In this document: in pieces, positions 25,911-35,286 of the stretch
Layout: each line of letters starts with the position of its first letter
Numbering within the stretch: the stretch's first letter is position 1
NCBI RefSeq assembly: GCF_902170305.1
Contig: NZ_CABHWW010000026.1
Span: 496,001 to 560,000, forward strand
Origin: Yersinia alsatica
GTDB lineage: Bacteria > Pseudomonadota > Gammaproteobacteria > Enterobacterales > Enterobacteriaceae
Length of the DNA stretch: 64,000 bases
Direction of reading: 5' to 3'
Notes under the pieces: model-generated
Databases searched by the model: none
The model's input: only the letters and a program-made list of their open reading frames with translations
What the model was told of the DNA's origin: nothing
Translations under genes and position numbers: made by a program

Positions 25911-27660
25911 AAGTCAGCTCCTTGCTTGGGTTAAGGGGAAAGGTCAGTGTCACTTGCAGCCCGATATTACCATTGGGAGCAATAGGGTTACGTAGCGATA
26001 GATTTCCGCCCTGACTGCTTATCAGTCGTTGGCAAATAACCAATCCCAGACCGAGGCCATCACTCTTGGTGGAGCGAAACGGGGTAAAGGGTTGGCTGAG
26101 TTGTTCAGCGGTGAGACCACCAGCATCATCTTGCAAAGTCAGTATCGTCCCGTCGGCTTGTTGATGAGCACTAAACCACAACTGGCGGGCACCGGCCTGC
26201 AAACTGTTGGTTATCAGATTACACAAAACCTGATCCAGCAGTGTCGGAGGTAACTGCAGCTTTATGTGTGGTTGGATATCGGTATGCAACTGGCAAGGTG
26301 GCTGGTGCTGCTCAGCCCCCAATAACTGCCACAGATGCGGCAGCAGTTCGTGCAGCGGCTGGTTTGCCGTGATGCTTTGCGTTGCTGGCGATTGTGCCGG
26401 TGTTTTTCCTGCCCATAGGCGCAGGTTGGCAATGGTGTCGGCGCCGCGCTGGGCCTGTTGGCTAATTTGCGCCAGAATCGGCAGCAATGGATGGCCGGCT
26501 TGTTCCCTTTGCAGGCGAATGGCGCAGCCATCGGCATAGTGCTGAATGGCACTGAGCGGTTGATTCAGTTCATGCGCAAATCCCGAGGCCATTTCACCCA
26601 GAATACTCAGGCGCTGAGCCTGTTCCAGCGCACTTTCTCTGATACGTAGTTGCTGGTGTAGTTGCTCTAATTGGCGGCTGCGGCGGCGCACCAAAAAAGC
26701 GACCCAAATATGATTGGCTCCCAGTAGCAGTAAAACCAGAGTGATAACGGCGATCAGTAGCCGATGTTGCTGCGCCCAGTCGAGAACTTGCTGCCAAAAA
26801 TGCGGCTGTTGCGGGTGTTGGTTCACCGCGCGCAATAGACTTTCTACCTGACTGGTTGACGAAGGCGCTCCCCACAGTGGGGCTTGGCTGTTCGCGGGGT
26901 TAAGCAAAATCCGCGTTACATTATCGGCGAGCTGATCAGGAACCTGCGCGAGCGCGGCAAATGACCAATTAGGGTACAGTTCGGTGCTGGTAATACAGGG
27001 GATGGCTGGCTGTTTTGCCAGCAATGGCCGAAAGTCGCTAGCATGGACTAGCCCCTCGGCTTGCATATCTTCCAACAAACAAGTAGGAACGATGGCGGCG
27101 GAAATTGCCCGGTCGCGCAGGAGATAAATCAAAGCATCAACCGGGAAGCCGGTGAAATGTAACTTAAAATCCTGCTCGGGTTGCAGCCCCACATCGCGTA
27201 ACGCTTTGTATCCCAATAAATAACCGCCAAAGGCCTCAGGGGAAACGGCACCGACGCGCTTGCCGATAAGTGCCTGTGGCGAATGAATATCACTGTCTGC
27301 GCGCACCAGAATGACACTGCCAATCACATTACGGCTGGTGCCATCCGGTTCATGGCTGGAACGTAAAGAGACCAGCCAGCGCAGGGGATAGTGATTATCA
27401 ATCTGCACATACTGCGCCGGGTTGGTGAGCAGAAAATCAATTCGGTTCTGCTCCACGGCACTTTTCATCGCCGATAAATCCAGTGGCAATAACTGAAAAT
27501 GCTGCTCCGGTAATTGTTGATTCAGACTGTCGACCAGCGGTTGCCAATGGGCTTGCGCCTGCGCATCCCCGCGTAATGCCAAAACACCAATCGTCCAATC
27601 TCGGGCATCAGCGGTAGAAACACACAACCACAGCATTATCGCCAGTACTCTGAAGTTCAT
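25888..27660 (-). CDS. ttrS: Tetrathionate sensor kinase TtrS
   Basis: 590 residues. A signal sequence (residues 1-19) is followed by a periplasmic phosphonate-binding-protein-like sensor domain (~20-290), a membrane span near 304-324 (HRLLIAVITLVLLLLGANHIWVAFL), a short coiled coil, the HisKA box (GFAHELNQPLSAI, phospho-His), and an HATPase domain with QVLCNLITNSLQAGA (N box), DDAGG (G1) and GLGLGLVICQ (G2). It autophosphorylates in response to tetrathionate and passes phosphate to TtrR. It is divergent from ttrBCA over a 151-bp control region. Architecture matches Salmonella TtrS. Confidence 0.94.
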   Translation of the reverse strand: MNFRVLAIMLWLCVSTADARDWTIGVLALRGDAQAQAHWQPLVDSLNQQLPEQHFQLLPLDLSAMKSAVEQNRIDFLLTNPAQYVQIDNHYPLRWLVSLRSSHEPDGTSRNVIGSVILVRADSDIHSPQALIGKRVGAVSPEAFGGYLLGYKALRDVGLQPEQDFKLHFTGFPVDALIYLLRDRAISAAIVPTCLLEDMQAEGLVHASDFRPLLAKQPAIPCITSTELYPNWSFAALAQVPDQLADNVTRILLNPANSQAPLWGAPSSTSQVESLLRAVNQHPQQPHFWQQVLDWAQQHRLLIAVITLVLLLLGANHIWVAFLVRRRSRQLEQLHQQLRIRESALEQAQRLSILGEMASGFAHELNQPLSAIQHYADGCAIRLQREQAGHPLLPILAQISQQAQRGADTIANLRLWAGKTPAQSPATQSITANQPLHELLPHLWQLLGAEQHQPPCQLHTDIQPHIKLQLPPTLLDQVLCNLITNSLQAGARQLWFSAHQQADGTILTLQDDAGGLTAEQLSQPFTPFRSTKSDGLGLGLVICQRLISSQGGNLSLRNPIAPNGNIGLQVTLTFPLNPSKELTFVSDSSG

Positions 27661-27697
27661 GCATGTTCCTTTTTATGATCCCGATCGCGGTGCGCAA

Positions 27698-27711
27698 TTG
27701 TCCTGGATCAA
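27698..27711 (+). promoter_or_regulatory. FNR-like site in the ttr control region
   Basis: TTGTCCTGGATCAA matches 8 of 10 specified positions of the FNR consensus TTGATnnnnATCAA. Anaerobic FNR control of ttrBCA is established in Salmonella. The site lies 101 bp upstream of the ttrB start. Confidence 0.45.
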
Positions 27712-27725
27712 GTCCCTAAAGGGAA

Positions 27726-27739
27726 TGTGGAAAACCACA
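27726..27739. promoter_or_regulatory. Perfect dyad, candidate TtrR site
   Basis: TGTGGAAAACCACA is a perfect 5-bp inverted repeat around AAAA, midway between the divergent ttrS and ttrB starts and just downstream of the FNR-like site. CCCTA and TAGGG flank it symmetrically (27714-27718 and about 27742-27746). Its location suits a FixJ-type activator, but the TtrR recognition sequence is not known to me. Confidence 0.35.
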
Positions 27740-27811
27740 ATAGGGCTTCTGTTTATCAATTTCTACAATCCCTTTACCAAGAAGATTCTTATTAGAAAGA
27801 TGAGAAGAAAA

Positions 27812-28546
27812 ATGGACCAAGGGAAAAGAGCATTTCTACAGCGACTGGGCGTATTAACCGCCGGAGCTGCGCTGGTACCACTGGCAGATGCTGGCTGGCA
27901 GATGGAGCCGGTACGAAAACACGGTGATATCAAACGGCGTTATGCCATGTTGATTGATTTGCGCCGCTGCATTGGCTGCCAAGCCTGTACTGTCAGTTGC
28001 GCCATTGAAAACCAACTGCCGCAGGGCCAGTTCCGCACCACGGTCAATCAGTATCAGATTGCATTATCGGGTGCTGAAAGTGTGACTAACGTACTGCTAC
28101 CTCGCCTGTGCAATCACTGTGACAACCCGCCTTGCGTGCCGGTTTGCCCGGTGCAAGCCACTTATCAGCGGCAAGATGGCATTGTGGTTATCGATAATAC
28201 CCGCTGCGTGGGGTGTGCCTATTGTGTGCAGGCCTGCCCTTATGAAGCGCGCTTTATCAACCACAGCACTCAAACTGCCGATAAATGCACTTTTTGTGTT
28301 CATCGTCTTGATGCCGGGCTATTACCTGCCTGTGTGGAGTCCTGTGTCGGCGGGGCGCGAATTATTGGGGACTTACGTGATGGCAACAGCACATTACGTA
28401 AAATGCTGTTAGAGCATGCCGTTGACATCAAAGTGTTGAAACCGGAACAAGGTACTCATCCGCAGGTATTTTACCTCGGATTAGACGAGGTATTTACGCG
28501 CCCATTACAGGGCCAGCCCGCACTCTGGCAGGAGGTCCACCTATGA
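27812..28546 (+). CDS. ttrB: Tetrathionate reductase iron-sulfur subunit TtrB
   Basis: A 244-residue DmsB/NrfC-type protein with four cysteine clusters binding 4Fe-4S centres (CIGCQACTVSC, CNHCDNPPCVPVCP, CVGCAYCVQACP, CTFC plus CVESC). It passes electrons from TtrC to TtrA. The signal peptide carries the variant Tat motif KRAFLQ in place of RR, as in Salmonella TtrB, so it is probably exported with TtrA. The start at ATG 27812 (MDQGKRAFLQRLG) matches the Salmonella start; the upstream open frame to 27659 is promoter DNA. The stop overlaps ttrC by 4 bp. Confidence 0.95.
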   Translation: MDQGKRAFLQRLGVLTAGAALVPLADAGWQMEPVRKHGDIKRRYAMLIDLRRCIGCQACTVSCAIENQLPQGQFRTTVNQYQIALSGAESVTNVLLPRLCNHCDNPPCVPVCPVQATYQRQDGIVVIDNTRCVGCAYCVQACPYEARFINHSTQTADKCTFCVHRLDAGLLPACVESCVGGARIIGDLRDGNSTLRKMLLEHAVDIKVLKPEQGTHPQVFYLGLDEVFTRPLQGQPALWQEVHL

Positions 28547-29592
28547 TCCGCGAAATTTTAGCTCGGCCGCAAGATATCGCCTGGTTGCCGTGGGCGGTGC
28601 AGTATTTCTTCTTTATTGGCTTGGCATGTGGGGCGGTATTATTTGCCGGTGGGCAGCGGATGCTGGCGCGCCGGGGAGTCTTATCCGCGCAACAAAGTCA
28701 ACTGGAGTTCGCCGCGCTGATGCTGGCCGTCACTGCGGTGGTGGTGGCGCCATTGGCACTTAATGCGGACCTGCATCAACCCGCGCGCGTCTGGCATTTT
28801 TATGCGCACTTTACTCCGTGGTCGTGGATGTCATGGGGTTCCCTCTTTTTGCCGCTGTTTAGTCTTTGTGTCGTGGGTTATTTTCTGGCACTGATTTATA
28901 GCCGACTGAAAGCAAAACCTTTGCCGCGGTTACTCAGTGGATTAGCGCTGCTTGGTGCACTTTCTGCTATCAGTATTTTGCTTTATACCGGCCGCGAGGT
29001 ATCGGTATTACGCGCCCAGCCGCTGTGGTTCAGTTGGTGGCTGCCGCTGTTTATTTTCCTGACTGCTTGTCAGGCCATCCCGCCCTTGTTGGCGATGTGG
29101 TTATGGCGGGCGCCGCAGTATCAGCCATCACTGGCCGGTTGGCAATTCACAAACTTAGCGCTACTGGCGCTGGTCACTCTGCTGTGGGCCAGTGGTGATA
29201 ATCCTTCAGCGCAAGCTTTACGTCAGTGGGCGGTTCAGTCCCCGCTCACCGCTGCATTCCCACTCATGTTGTGGCTGGCACTGTTCGGGCTGGCCTTATC
29301 GATGTGGAACAAGAGATTGCCGGTCTTCGTGGTGGCGATACAGGTCGTAGTCGCCTTGACATTATGCTGGTCGGTGCGGTGGTTGCTGCTGATGCAAACG
29401 CAAACATTGCCTAAATACAACGTGTTAGCTAATCCTTATTCCCTGCCGCTCGGCAGCGAAGGATTGCTGGCAATTATCGGCACTTTCGGATTATGGGTAG
29501 CAGCAATCATTGCTATCCGTGAAAGTGTCAGATGGCTTGAGCAAAAAGTATCAGGCGCAAACCGAGCTGAAGGGGAAATACATCATGGCTAA
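28543..29592 (+). CDS. ttrC: Tetrathionate reductase membrane subunit TtrC
   Basis: A 349-residue NrfD/PsrC-type integral membrane protein with eight to nine hydrophobic spans, predicted quinol oxidase of the complex. The N-terminal QYFFFIGLACGAVLFAGGQ and LNADLHQPARVWHFY segments are typical of the family. It anchors TtrA and TtrB to the periplasmic face and feeds them electrons from the quinol pool. It overlaps ttrB (ATGA) and ttrA (8 bp), so the operon is tightly coupled. Confidence 0.94.
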   Translation: MIREILARPQDIAWLPWAVQYFFFIGLACGAVLFAGGQRMLARRGVLSAQQSQLEFAALMLAVTAVVVAPLALNADLHQPARVWHFYAHFTPWSWMSWGSLFLPLFSLCVVGYFLALIYSRLKAKPLPRLLSGLALLGALSAISILLYTGREVSVLRAQPLWFSWWLPLFIFLTACQAIPPLLAMWLWRAPQYQPSLAGWQFTNLALLALVTLLWASGDNPSAQALRQWAVQSPLTAAFPLMLWLALFGLALSMWNKRLPVFVVAIQVVVALTLCWSVRWLLLMQTQTLPKYNVLANPYSLPLGSEGLLAIIGTFGLWVAAIIAIRESVRWLEQKVSGANRAEGEIHHG

Positions 29593-32500
29593 GTCCACAC
29601 GGCGTCAATGGTTAAAAGGCAGTCTGGCCTTGGGGGGCGTGGTGGCATTTGGTGCCAGCTATCATGCCGTGGCACGAAAAACATTGGCCGGGCTGATGGA
29701 TGGCAGTGCGGGAAAGCTCACTCTTGACCCTATCAGTGCCAATGCTTTGCCGCTCGAAGGGAGGGTGGGGCAACAGTGGCAGGCCAATCCGCAACAGGCG
29801 GTTTCGATGACTCAGTGTTTCGGCTGCTGGACTCTGTGTGGCTTGCGAGTGCGTGTTGATACCCAACAGAATAAAATCTTGCGCATCGCTGGCAACCCTT
29901 ATCATCCCTTATCTCATGACCACCATTTCCCTTATCAGTTACCTCTGAGTGAGGCGCTGCAACGGTTGGGCGGTGAACAAGGTCTGGCTGGGCGTTCAAC
30001 CGCCTGTGCCAGAGGCGCGACTTTGCTGGAGGGGGTCGATAGTCCGTATCGTATCACTGAGCCGATGAAGCGGGTTGGGCCACGGGGCAGCGGCCAATGG
30101 CAGCGTATTAGTTTTGAACAATTAGTGGCCGAGGTCACTGAAGGCGGTGATCTATTCGGCGAGGGGCCGGTTGAGGGGCTGCGGGCGATCCGCGATTTAG
30201 TCACCCCCATTGATGCGAAACAGCCGTCGCTTGGGCCGAAAGCGAATCAGTTGCTGGTGACCAATGCCGGTGATGATGGGCGCGATGCTTTTATCCAGCG
30301 CTTTGCTAACCAGGCATTTGGCACTAAAAACCTAGGCAGCCACGGTGCCTATTGTGGGCTGGCTTATCGTGCCGGTTCTGGTGCGCTGATGGGGGATTTA
30401 GACAAAAATGCCCATGTTAAGCCCGATTGGGATAACGTGCGTTTTGCGCTGTTTTTAGGCACCTCACCGGCGCAATCGGGTAATCCATTTAAACGCCAAG
30501 GGCGTCAGCTAGCCAATGCCCGCCAACGCGATGACTTTAACTATGTGGTCGTCGCGCCCGCCTTGCCGCTCACCACCACCTTGGCCAATCAGCATAACCG
30601 CTGGGTGCCAGTACTGCCCGGCACCGATGCGGCGCTGGCGATGGGGATGCTCCACTGGATTATCGAGCAAAATCGCTTTAATCGCAGCTATCTGGCGCTG
30701 CCCGGAGAGGCCGCGATGCAAGCCGCGGGTGAACGCAGTTGGACCAATGCCAGTCACTTGGTTATCAACACCGAAACGCATCCATTGGCAGGGCAGTTTC
30801 TGCGGGCTAGCCAGCTAAGTGGCGAGCCAGTGGCCGAGGGAGAAGAAAGTCCGATATTAGTCCAAGCGACTGATGGCACCTTACAACCGGCGGCACAAGC
30901 ACTACAAGCGGAGCTGTTCGTCACGCGGCAAGTCACTTTGCATGATGGGCAAAGTGTTAATGTGCAATCGGGTATGGCATGCCTCCAGCAAGCTGCCGCC
31001 CGCTTTTCACTGGCGCAATACAGTCAGCAATGCGGCGTGCCGGAAACCACGATTATCGGTTTGGCGCGCGAGTTCACAGCTTATCAGCGTCAGGCGGCGG
31101 TGATTTCTCATGGCGGCATGATGGGCGGCAATGGTTTTTATACCACTTGGGCCGTCATGATGCTGAATGCGATGATTGGCAACCTAAACCTGAAAGGGGG
31201 CGTGTCGGTCGGTGGCGGCAAATTTGATGGTTTTGCTGATGGGCCGCGCTACCAACTGGCAACCTTCACCGGCATGGTGAAGCCAAAAGGTTTACCGCTA
31301 TCGCGCAGCAAGCAACCTTATGAAAAATCAGAAGAGTATCAGCAAAAAATTCAGCAAGGCCAGCCGGGTTATCCGGCTCGTGGGCCGTGGTATCCCTTTG
31401 TCGGCGGGCAATTAACTGAACAGCTAGCTCCGGCACTGGCAGGTTATCCTTATCCCTTGAAAGCTTGGATAAGCCATATGACCAATCCGCTGTATGGGGT
31501 CGCGGGTTTGCGCAATCTGATTGAGGAAAAACTGCAAGATCCGCGTCAGTTACCGCTGTTTATCGCCATTGATGCTTTTATGAATGAAACCACTGCCTTG
31601 GCGGATTATATCGTGCCGGATACCCACAATTTCGAGAGCTGGGGATTCAGTGCACCTTGGGCCGGAGTGTTGGTAAAAGCCAGTACTGCCCGGTGGCCGG
31701 TGGTCGAGTCGCGCACCGCTCGCACTGCACAGGGCGAGCCGGTGGCAATGGAAAGCTTCTTGATTGCGGTGGCCAAAGCCCTGCAATTACCGGGTTTTGG
31801 TGCCAATGCGATGCAAGACAACCAAGGTAATTACTTATCGCTGGATCGGGCAGAAGATTATTACTTACGGGCGGCGGCGAATATTGCTTATGGTGGTGAA
31901 AAACCACTGCCACCAGCGGATGATGATGAACTGCGGCTAACCGGTGTGGATCGTTTATGGCCCGCTTTGCAACAGAGTTTACAAGCTGATGAACAGCGCC
32001 GAGTGGCGTATTTGTTGGCGCGTGGCGGGCGCTTTGCTCCTTACGAGAAAAGTTGGAATGGCGATGCCACCGGCCCGCAATGGAAAAAACCACTGCAAAT
32101 CTGGAATGAGAATGTAGCCAAACATCATCATGCCATTACCGGTGAGCGCTATAGCGGCTGCCCGACTTGGTATCCTCCTCGTCTGGCTGATGGTTCGGAT
32201 GTGTTTGAACATTACCCGGCGGCGGACTGGCCACTGCGCTTGATGTCGTTTAAATCCCATCTGATGAGCAGCTCTACCGCGATGATTGAGCGCTTACGGG
32301 CGGTTAAAGCGACCAATTTGGTGGCGATTAATCCGTCTGATGCCCGCCGCTATGGGATACAACACGGTGATGTGGTGCAACTGATGACACCGGGGGGCCA
32401 GATGGAAGTTCAGGTCAGTTTATTGGATGGCGTAATGCCGGGTGTTGTTGCTATTGAGCATGGTTATGGACATCGTGAAATGGGGGCCAGAACCCATTCA

Positions 32501-32668
32501 CTGAATGGGGTAAAAATGGCAGCAGACCCGCGCATTGGTCAAGGAACCAATTTGAATGATTTAGGTTTTACCGACCCAACGCGCGAAGTGCCTAACACTT
32601 GGCTGGATTGGGTGAGCGGCGCAGCGGTGCGGCAGGGGTTACCGGCCAAATTACAGTTGATAAGCTAA
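29585..32668 (+). CDS. ttrA: Tetrathionate reductase catalytic subunit TtrA
   Basis: A 1027-residue molybdopterin-guanine-dinucleotide enzyme of the DMSO reductase family. A Tat signal peptide (STRRQWLKGSLALGG) precedes a CxxCxxxC segment (CFGCWTLCG) with a fourth cysteine (STACARG) for a 4Fe-4S cluster, then the molybdopterin-binding domains and a C-terminal dinucleotide-binding region (MTPGGQMEVQVS). It reduces tetrathionate to thiosulfate in the periplasm. Start ATG 29585 overlaps ttrC by 8 bp; the in-frame extension to 29510 is inside ttrC. A terminator follows at 32729. The length is close to that of Salmonella TtrA. Confidence 0.95.
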   Translation: MAKSTRRQWLKGSLALGGVVAFGASYHAVARKTLAGLMDGSAGKLTLDPISANALPLEGRVGQQWQANPQQAVSMTQCFGCWTLCGLRVRVDTQQNKILRIAGNPYHPLSHDHHFPYQLPLSEALQRLGGEQGLAGRSTACARGATLLEGVDSPYRITEPMKRVGPRGSGQWQRISFEQLVAEVTEGGDLFGEGPVEGLRAIRDLVTPIDAKQPSLGPKANQLLVTNAGDDGRDAFIQRFANQAFGTKNLGSHGAYCGLAYRAGSGALMGDLDKNAHVKPDWDNVRFALFLGTSPAQSGNPFKRQGRQLANARQRDDFNYVVVAPALPLTTTLANQHNRWVPVLPGTDAALAMGMLHWIIEQNRFNRSYLALPGEAAMQAAGERSWTNASHLVINTETHPLAGQFLRASQLSGEPVAEGEESPILVQATDGTLQPAAQALQAELFVTRQVTLHDGQSVNVQSGMACLQQAAARFSLAQYSQQCGVPETTIIGLAREFTAYQRQAAVISHGGMMGGNGFYTTWAVMMLNAMIGNLNLKGGVSVGGGKFDGFADGPRYQLATFTGMVKPKGLPLSRSKQPYEKSEEYQQKIQQGQPGYPARGPWYPFVGGQLTEQLAPALAGYPYPLKAWISHMTNPLYGVAGLRNLIEEKLQDPRQLPLFIAIDAFMNETTALADYIVPDTHNFESWGFSAPWAGVLVKASTARWPVVESRTARTAQGEPVAMESFLIAVAKALQLPGFGANAMQDNQGNYLSLDRAEDYYLRAAANIAYGGEKPLPPADDDELRLTGVDRLWPALQQSLQADEQRRVAYLLARGGRFAPYEKSWNGDATGPQWKKPLQIWNENVAKHHHAITGERYSGCPTWYPPRLADGSDVFEHYPAADWPLRLMSFKSHLMSSSTAMIERLRAVKATNLVAINPSDARRYGIQHGDVVQLMTPGGQMEVQVSLLDGVMPGVVAIEHGYGHREMGARTHSLNGVKMAADPRIGQGTNLNDLGFTDPTREVPNTWLDWVSGAAVRQGLPAKLQLIS

Positions 32669-32728
32669 GGGACATGAATTTCTAGTCGGGCGGCAGCATC
32701 GAGCGGTGGCTTTGTCATGAGTGTATAT

Positions 32729-32757
32729 AAATCCCTCGCTGTTAAAGAGGGATTTAT
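32729..32757 (+). terminator. ttrBCA terminator
   Basis: AAATCCCTC pairs with GAGGGATTT across a 9-nt loop, followed by ATTATTT, 60 bases after the ttrA stop. Confidence 0.75.
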
Positions 32758-32823
32758 TATTTCTAAATCAGGATGTTTTCAGTGTATAAATTAGCGATGC
32801 TAATAATTACGGGAAAACAGCCA

Positions 32824-32988
32824 ATGTCAGTGGCGAAACTCAGTGCCAGCTTGCTGGTACTTGGCGGTCTGTTGGGCTACTTCGGTGCCGATTGGCAGAG
32901 CAAATCATTACTGATTGCGGCCGCCATTGCACTGCTGGCGGGGGTTGTCGCCTCCGGTTTTACTGATCGCGCTCCTCGCGGCAAATAG
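32824..32988 (+). CDS. Small two-span membrane protein, unknown
   Basis: A 54-residue frame (MSVAKLSASLLVLGGLLGYF...) with two hydrophobic stretches (~7-19 and ~30-46) separated by a polar turn (GADWQSKS). The weak GGGAAAACAG before ATG 32824 is its best ribosome site; an upstream ATG at 32773 would add 17 residues. The last 29 bases overlap the 3' end of the convergent transporter gene. I do not recognise it. The clean hydrophobic pattern argues for a real gene, but chance cannot be excluded. Confidence 0.45.
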   Translation: MSVAKLSASLLVLGGLLGYFGADWQSKSLLIAAAIALLAGVVASGFTDRAPRGK

Positions 32989-33964
32989 TCACTGGGGCTT
33001 TAAAAGCCGCCCGGCGGCCAATGAATGGCGCGATACTGTGCACAATCATTCCTACCATCACTAATCCCATCCCCAACAGCGATAACCCCGTCGGCAGTGG
33101 CGCTGCCAGCCAAAGCATCTCGCCAAGCAAAGCAAACAGCACTTCCCCGGATTGGGTGGCTTCCACCGCCGCCAGTTTCGAATAATCTTTTTTAACCAGA
33201 TTGGTGGCGGCAAAAAACAGCAAAGTGGCGATGACGCCAGAGAACAACGCGACCAGCAAGGATTGGTTGATTTGTGCCGCTGACGGCCAACCGGTCTGTG
33301 ACCAACCGTAGTACGACAGCAACAACCAAAAAGGCAAACTGGCGAGGGTCATATTGAGCACCCGCTGTAAGGTATCCACATCGCCTTGGCAGATATCCAT
33401 CATTTTACGATTACCTAATGGATACATAAATGCCGCCAAGGTTACCGGCAAAATGCACCATAAAGTTTGTTGCAGGCTGAGCGTTTGGGCATGTTGCCAC
33501 TGCATTAATGCCACGCCGAGGAGAATCAACAGTGACCAGCGCAGGTCTTTAAAGGGGATTTTCCCTCGCACCCGTTGTAAGCCAGCAGGAGTCGATATTG
33601 GTTGCTTAAAAAGTGGGATCAACAGAGAGCCAGCAATAATGGTTATTTGCCAAGAACCGGCAACCAGCCAGCCCTCGCCATAAGCACCCGCCAGGCTGAG
33701 TGGGGCATAGAATAGCCCGAAACCGACTGTGCTCCACAGCAGATAGCCCGGCCAATATTGGTATAAATGGCGCAGACTTTGTACTAGCTGGCCGCGCAGC
33801 AATACCAATAACAACAGCATGGGGGCCATAAAAATAAAACGCAGTGCGGCGCTCCAAACCCAGCTCCCCCCACCGAGATCCATGGCGCGATTAAGAATAA
33901 AAGTAAAAGCAAAAAACAACGAAGCGGCAAGACCATAACAAATCGCGCGCATTATTTTACTCAT
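32960..33964 (-). CDS. EmrE-type multidrug/metabolite transporter (DMT superfamily)
   Basis: About 334 residues with ten hydrophobic segments, matching the multidrug-resistance-efflux (EmrE, PF13536-like) branch of the drug/metabolite transporters. The N-terminal AICYGLAASLFFAFTFILNRAMDLGGGSW and the later PLGNRKMMDICQ and AVEATQSGEVLFALLGE segments are typical. The substrate is unknown. ATG 33964 is taken as start; a frame extension to TTG 34015 or a start at ATG 33952 are alternatives, and none has a strong ribosome site. It lies next to the inserted ttr locus and may have arrived with it. Confidence 0.78.
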   Translation of the reverse strand: MSKIMRAICYGLAASLFFAFTFILNRAMDLGGGSWVWSAALRFIFMAPMLLLLVLLRGQLVQSLRHLYQYWPGYLLWSTVGFGLFYAPLSLAGAYGEGWLVAGSWQITIIAGSLLIPLFKQPISTPAGLQRVRGKIPFKDLRWSLLILLGVALMQWQHAQTLSLQQTLWCILPVTLAAFMYPLGNRKMMDICQGDVDTLQRVLNMTLASLPFWLLLSYYGWSQTGWPSAAQINQSLLVALFSGVIATLLFFAATNLVKKDYSKLAAVEATQSGEVLFALLGEMLWLAAPLPTGLSLLGMGLVMVGMIVHSIAPFIGRRAAFKAPVTICREERDQ

Positions 33965-34218
33965 TAGCGCTGAAAGGAATAAAACAGGAATATCGGTAAT
34001 TACCGTTGGCGTCAAGTTTTGCTCTATGGCAAAAAACGCTAAAGATGTGTGATGGCGGTGTTTCGGGTATTATATGCGCCGCACGGGGTGACCGGTGCCA
34101 GAATATCAGTTCTATTGCGCGATGATTTACCGTGGTTAGCTGTTTACGTAGTTACGTAACCCATTGAGCAGTAATAAACTATTATCAGTAACCTCTCTGA
34201 AAAACAGGAACGTACACC

Positions 34219-35286
34219 ATGCCAGTGTTACATAACCGAATTTCTAATGAGGAACTTAAAGCGCGCATGTTGGCTGAAACCGAACCGCGTACCACAGTTT
34301 CTTTTTATAAATATTTCACGTTGGAAGATGCAAAAGCCTTCCGCGATAACCTCTATAGCCAATTTGTTAAGCTCGGTGTCTTTGGCCGGGTTTATGTGGC
34401 GAAAGAGGGGATTAATGCACAAATTAGCGTACCCGCTAATCGCTATGACGAATTTAAAGTCGCGCTGTTTGCTTCACATCCGGCGTTAGATCAAGTGCGG
34501 CTGAATGTTGCTCATGAAGATGACGGTAAGTCATTTTGGGTGCTGCGTATGAAGGTTCGCGAACGTATTGTGGCTGATGGTATCGATGATGACAGTTTTG
34601 ATCCCAGCAATATCGGGCACTATTTGAAGGCCGATCAGGTTAATCAGATGATTGATGACCCTGATACCCTGTTTGTCGACATGCGTAATCACTATGAATA
34701 CGAAGTGGGTCATTTCGAAAACGCGATAGAAGTGCCATCAGATACCTTCCGCGAGCAACTGCCTATGGCGGTCGATATGCTCCAACATGACAAAGATAAG
34801 AATATTGTTATGTATTGCACTGGCGGGATTCGTTGCGAAAAAGCCAGCGCCTATATGCTGCATAATGGCTTCAAAAACGTCTATCACGTTGAAGGCGGGA
34901 TTATTGAATATGCCCGTAAAGCCAAAGAACAGGGGTTGCCGCTGAAATTTATCGGTAAAAACTTTGTGTTTGATGAGCGGATGGGCGAGCGGATCTCTGA
35001 GGATGTGATTGCGCATTGTCATCAGTGTGGAACGGCATGTGATACACACACTAACTGTAAGAATGATGGTTGCCACTTACTGTTTATTCAGTGCCCAAGT
35101 TGTGCGGCAAAATTCGAAGGTTGTTGTAGCGAGATTTGCCAGGAAGAATTGCAGCTGCCGCAGGAAGAACAACGTTCTCGCCGGGCAGGGCGCGAAAATG
35201 GCATTAAGATTTTTAATAAGTCGAAGGGATTGCTGCAAACAACAATGCATATTCCAGTGCCAGATAACAGCACAGACAAGAAATAA
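34219..35286 (+). CDS. trhO: tRNA uridine(34) hydroxylase TrhO (YceA)
   Basis: 355 residues, near-identical in layout to E. coli YceA/TrhO (350). An N-terminal ferredoxin-like domain (~1-110) precedes a rhodanese domain (~130-230) with the active-site loop [12 protein letters not shown]-terminal cysteine-rich region follows ([29 protein letters not shown]), probably metal-binding. It hydroxylates U34 of certain tRNAs in an oxygen-dependent way, the first step to 5-methoxyuridine or carboxymethoxyuridine. In E. coli it follows lpxL directly; here the ttr locus and two more genes intervene. Confidence 0.95.
   Translation: MPVLHNRISNEELKARMLAETEPRTTVSFYKYFTLEDAKAFRDNLYSQFVKLGVFGRVYVAKEGINAQISVPANRYDEFKVALFASHPALDQVRLNVAHEDDGKSFWVLRMKVRERIVADGIDDDSFDPSNIGHYLKADQVNQMIDDPDTLFVDMRNHYEYEVGHFENAIEVPSDTFREQLPMAVDMLQHDKDKNIVMYCTGGIRCEKASAYMLHNGFKNVYHVEGGIIEYARKAKEQGLPLKFIGKNFVFDERMGERISEDVIAHCHQCGTACDTHTNCKNDGCHLLFIQCPSCAAKFEGCCSEICQEELQLPQEEQRSRRAGRENGIKIFNKSKGLLQTTMHIPVPDNSTDKK

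Noticed and set aside
26029-26552. Long frames on both strands inside ttrS.
   Set aside because: Shadows of the high-GC kinase coding sequence; the TtrS frame carries clear HisKA and HATPase motifs.
27659-27811. N-terminal extension of the TtrB frame upstream of ATG 27812.
   Set aside because: It covers the divergent ttrS/ttrB promoter region with the FNR-like site, and the known TtrB start matches MDQGKRAFLQRLG.
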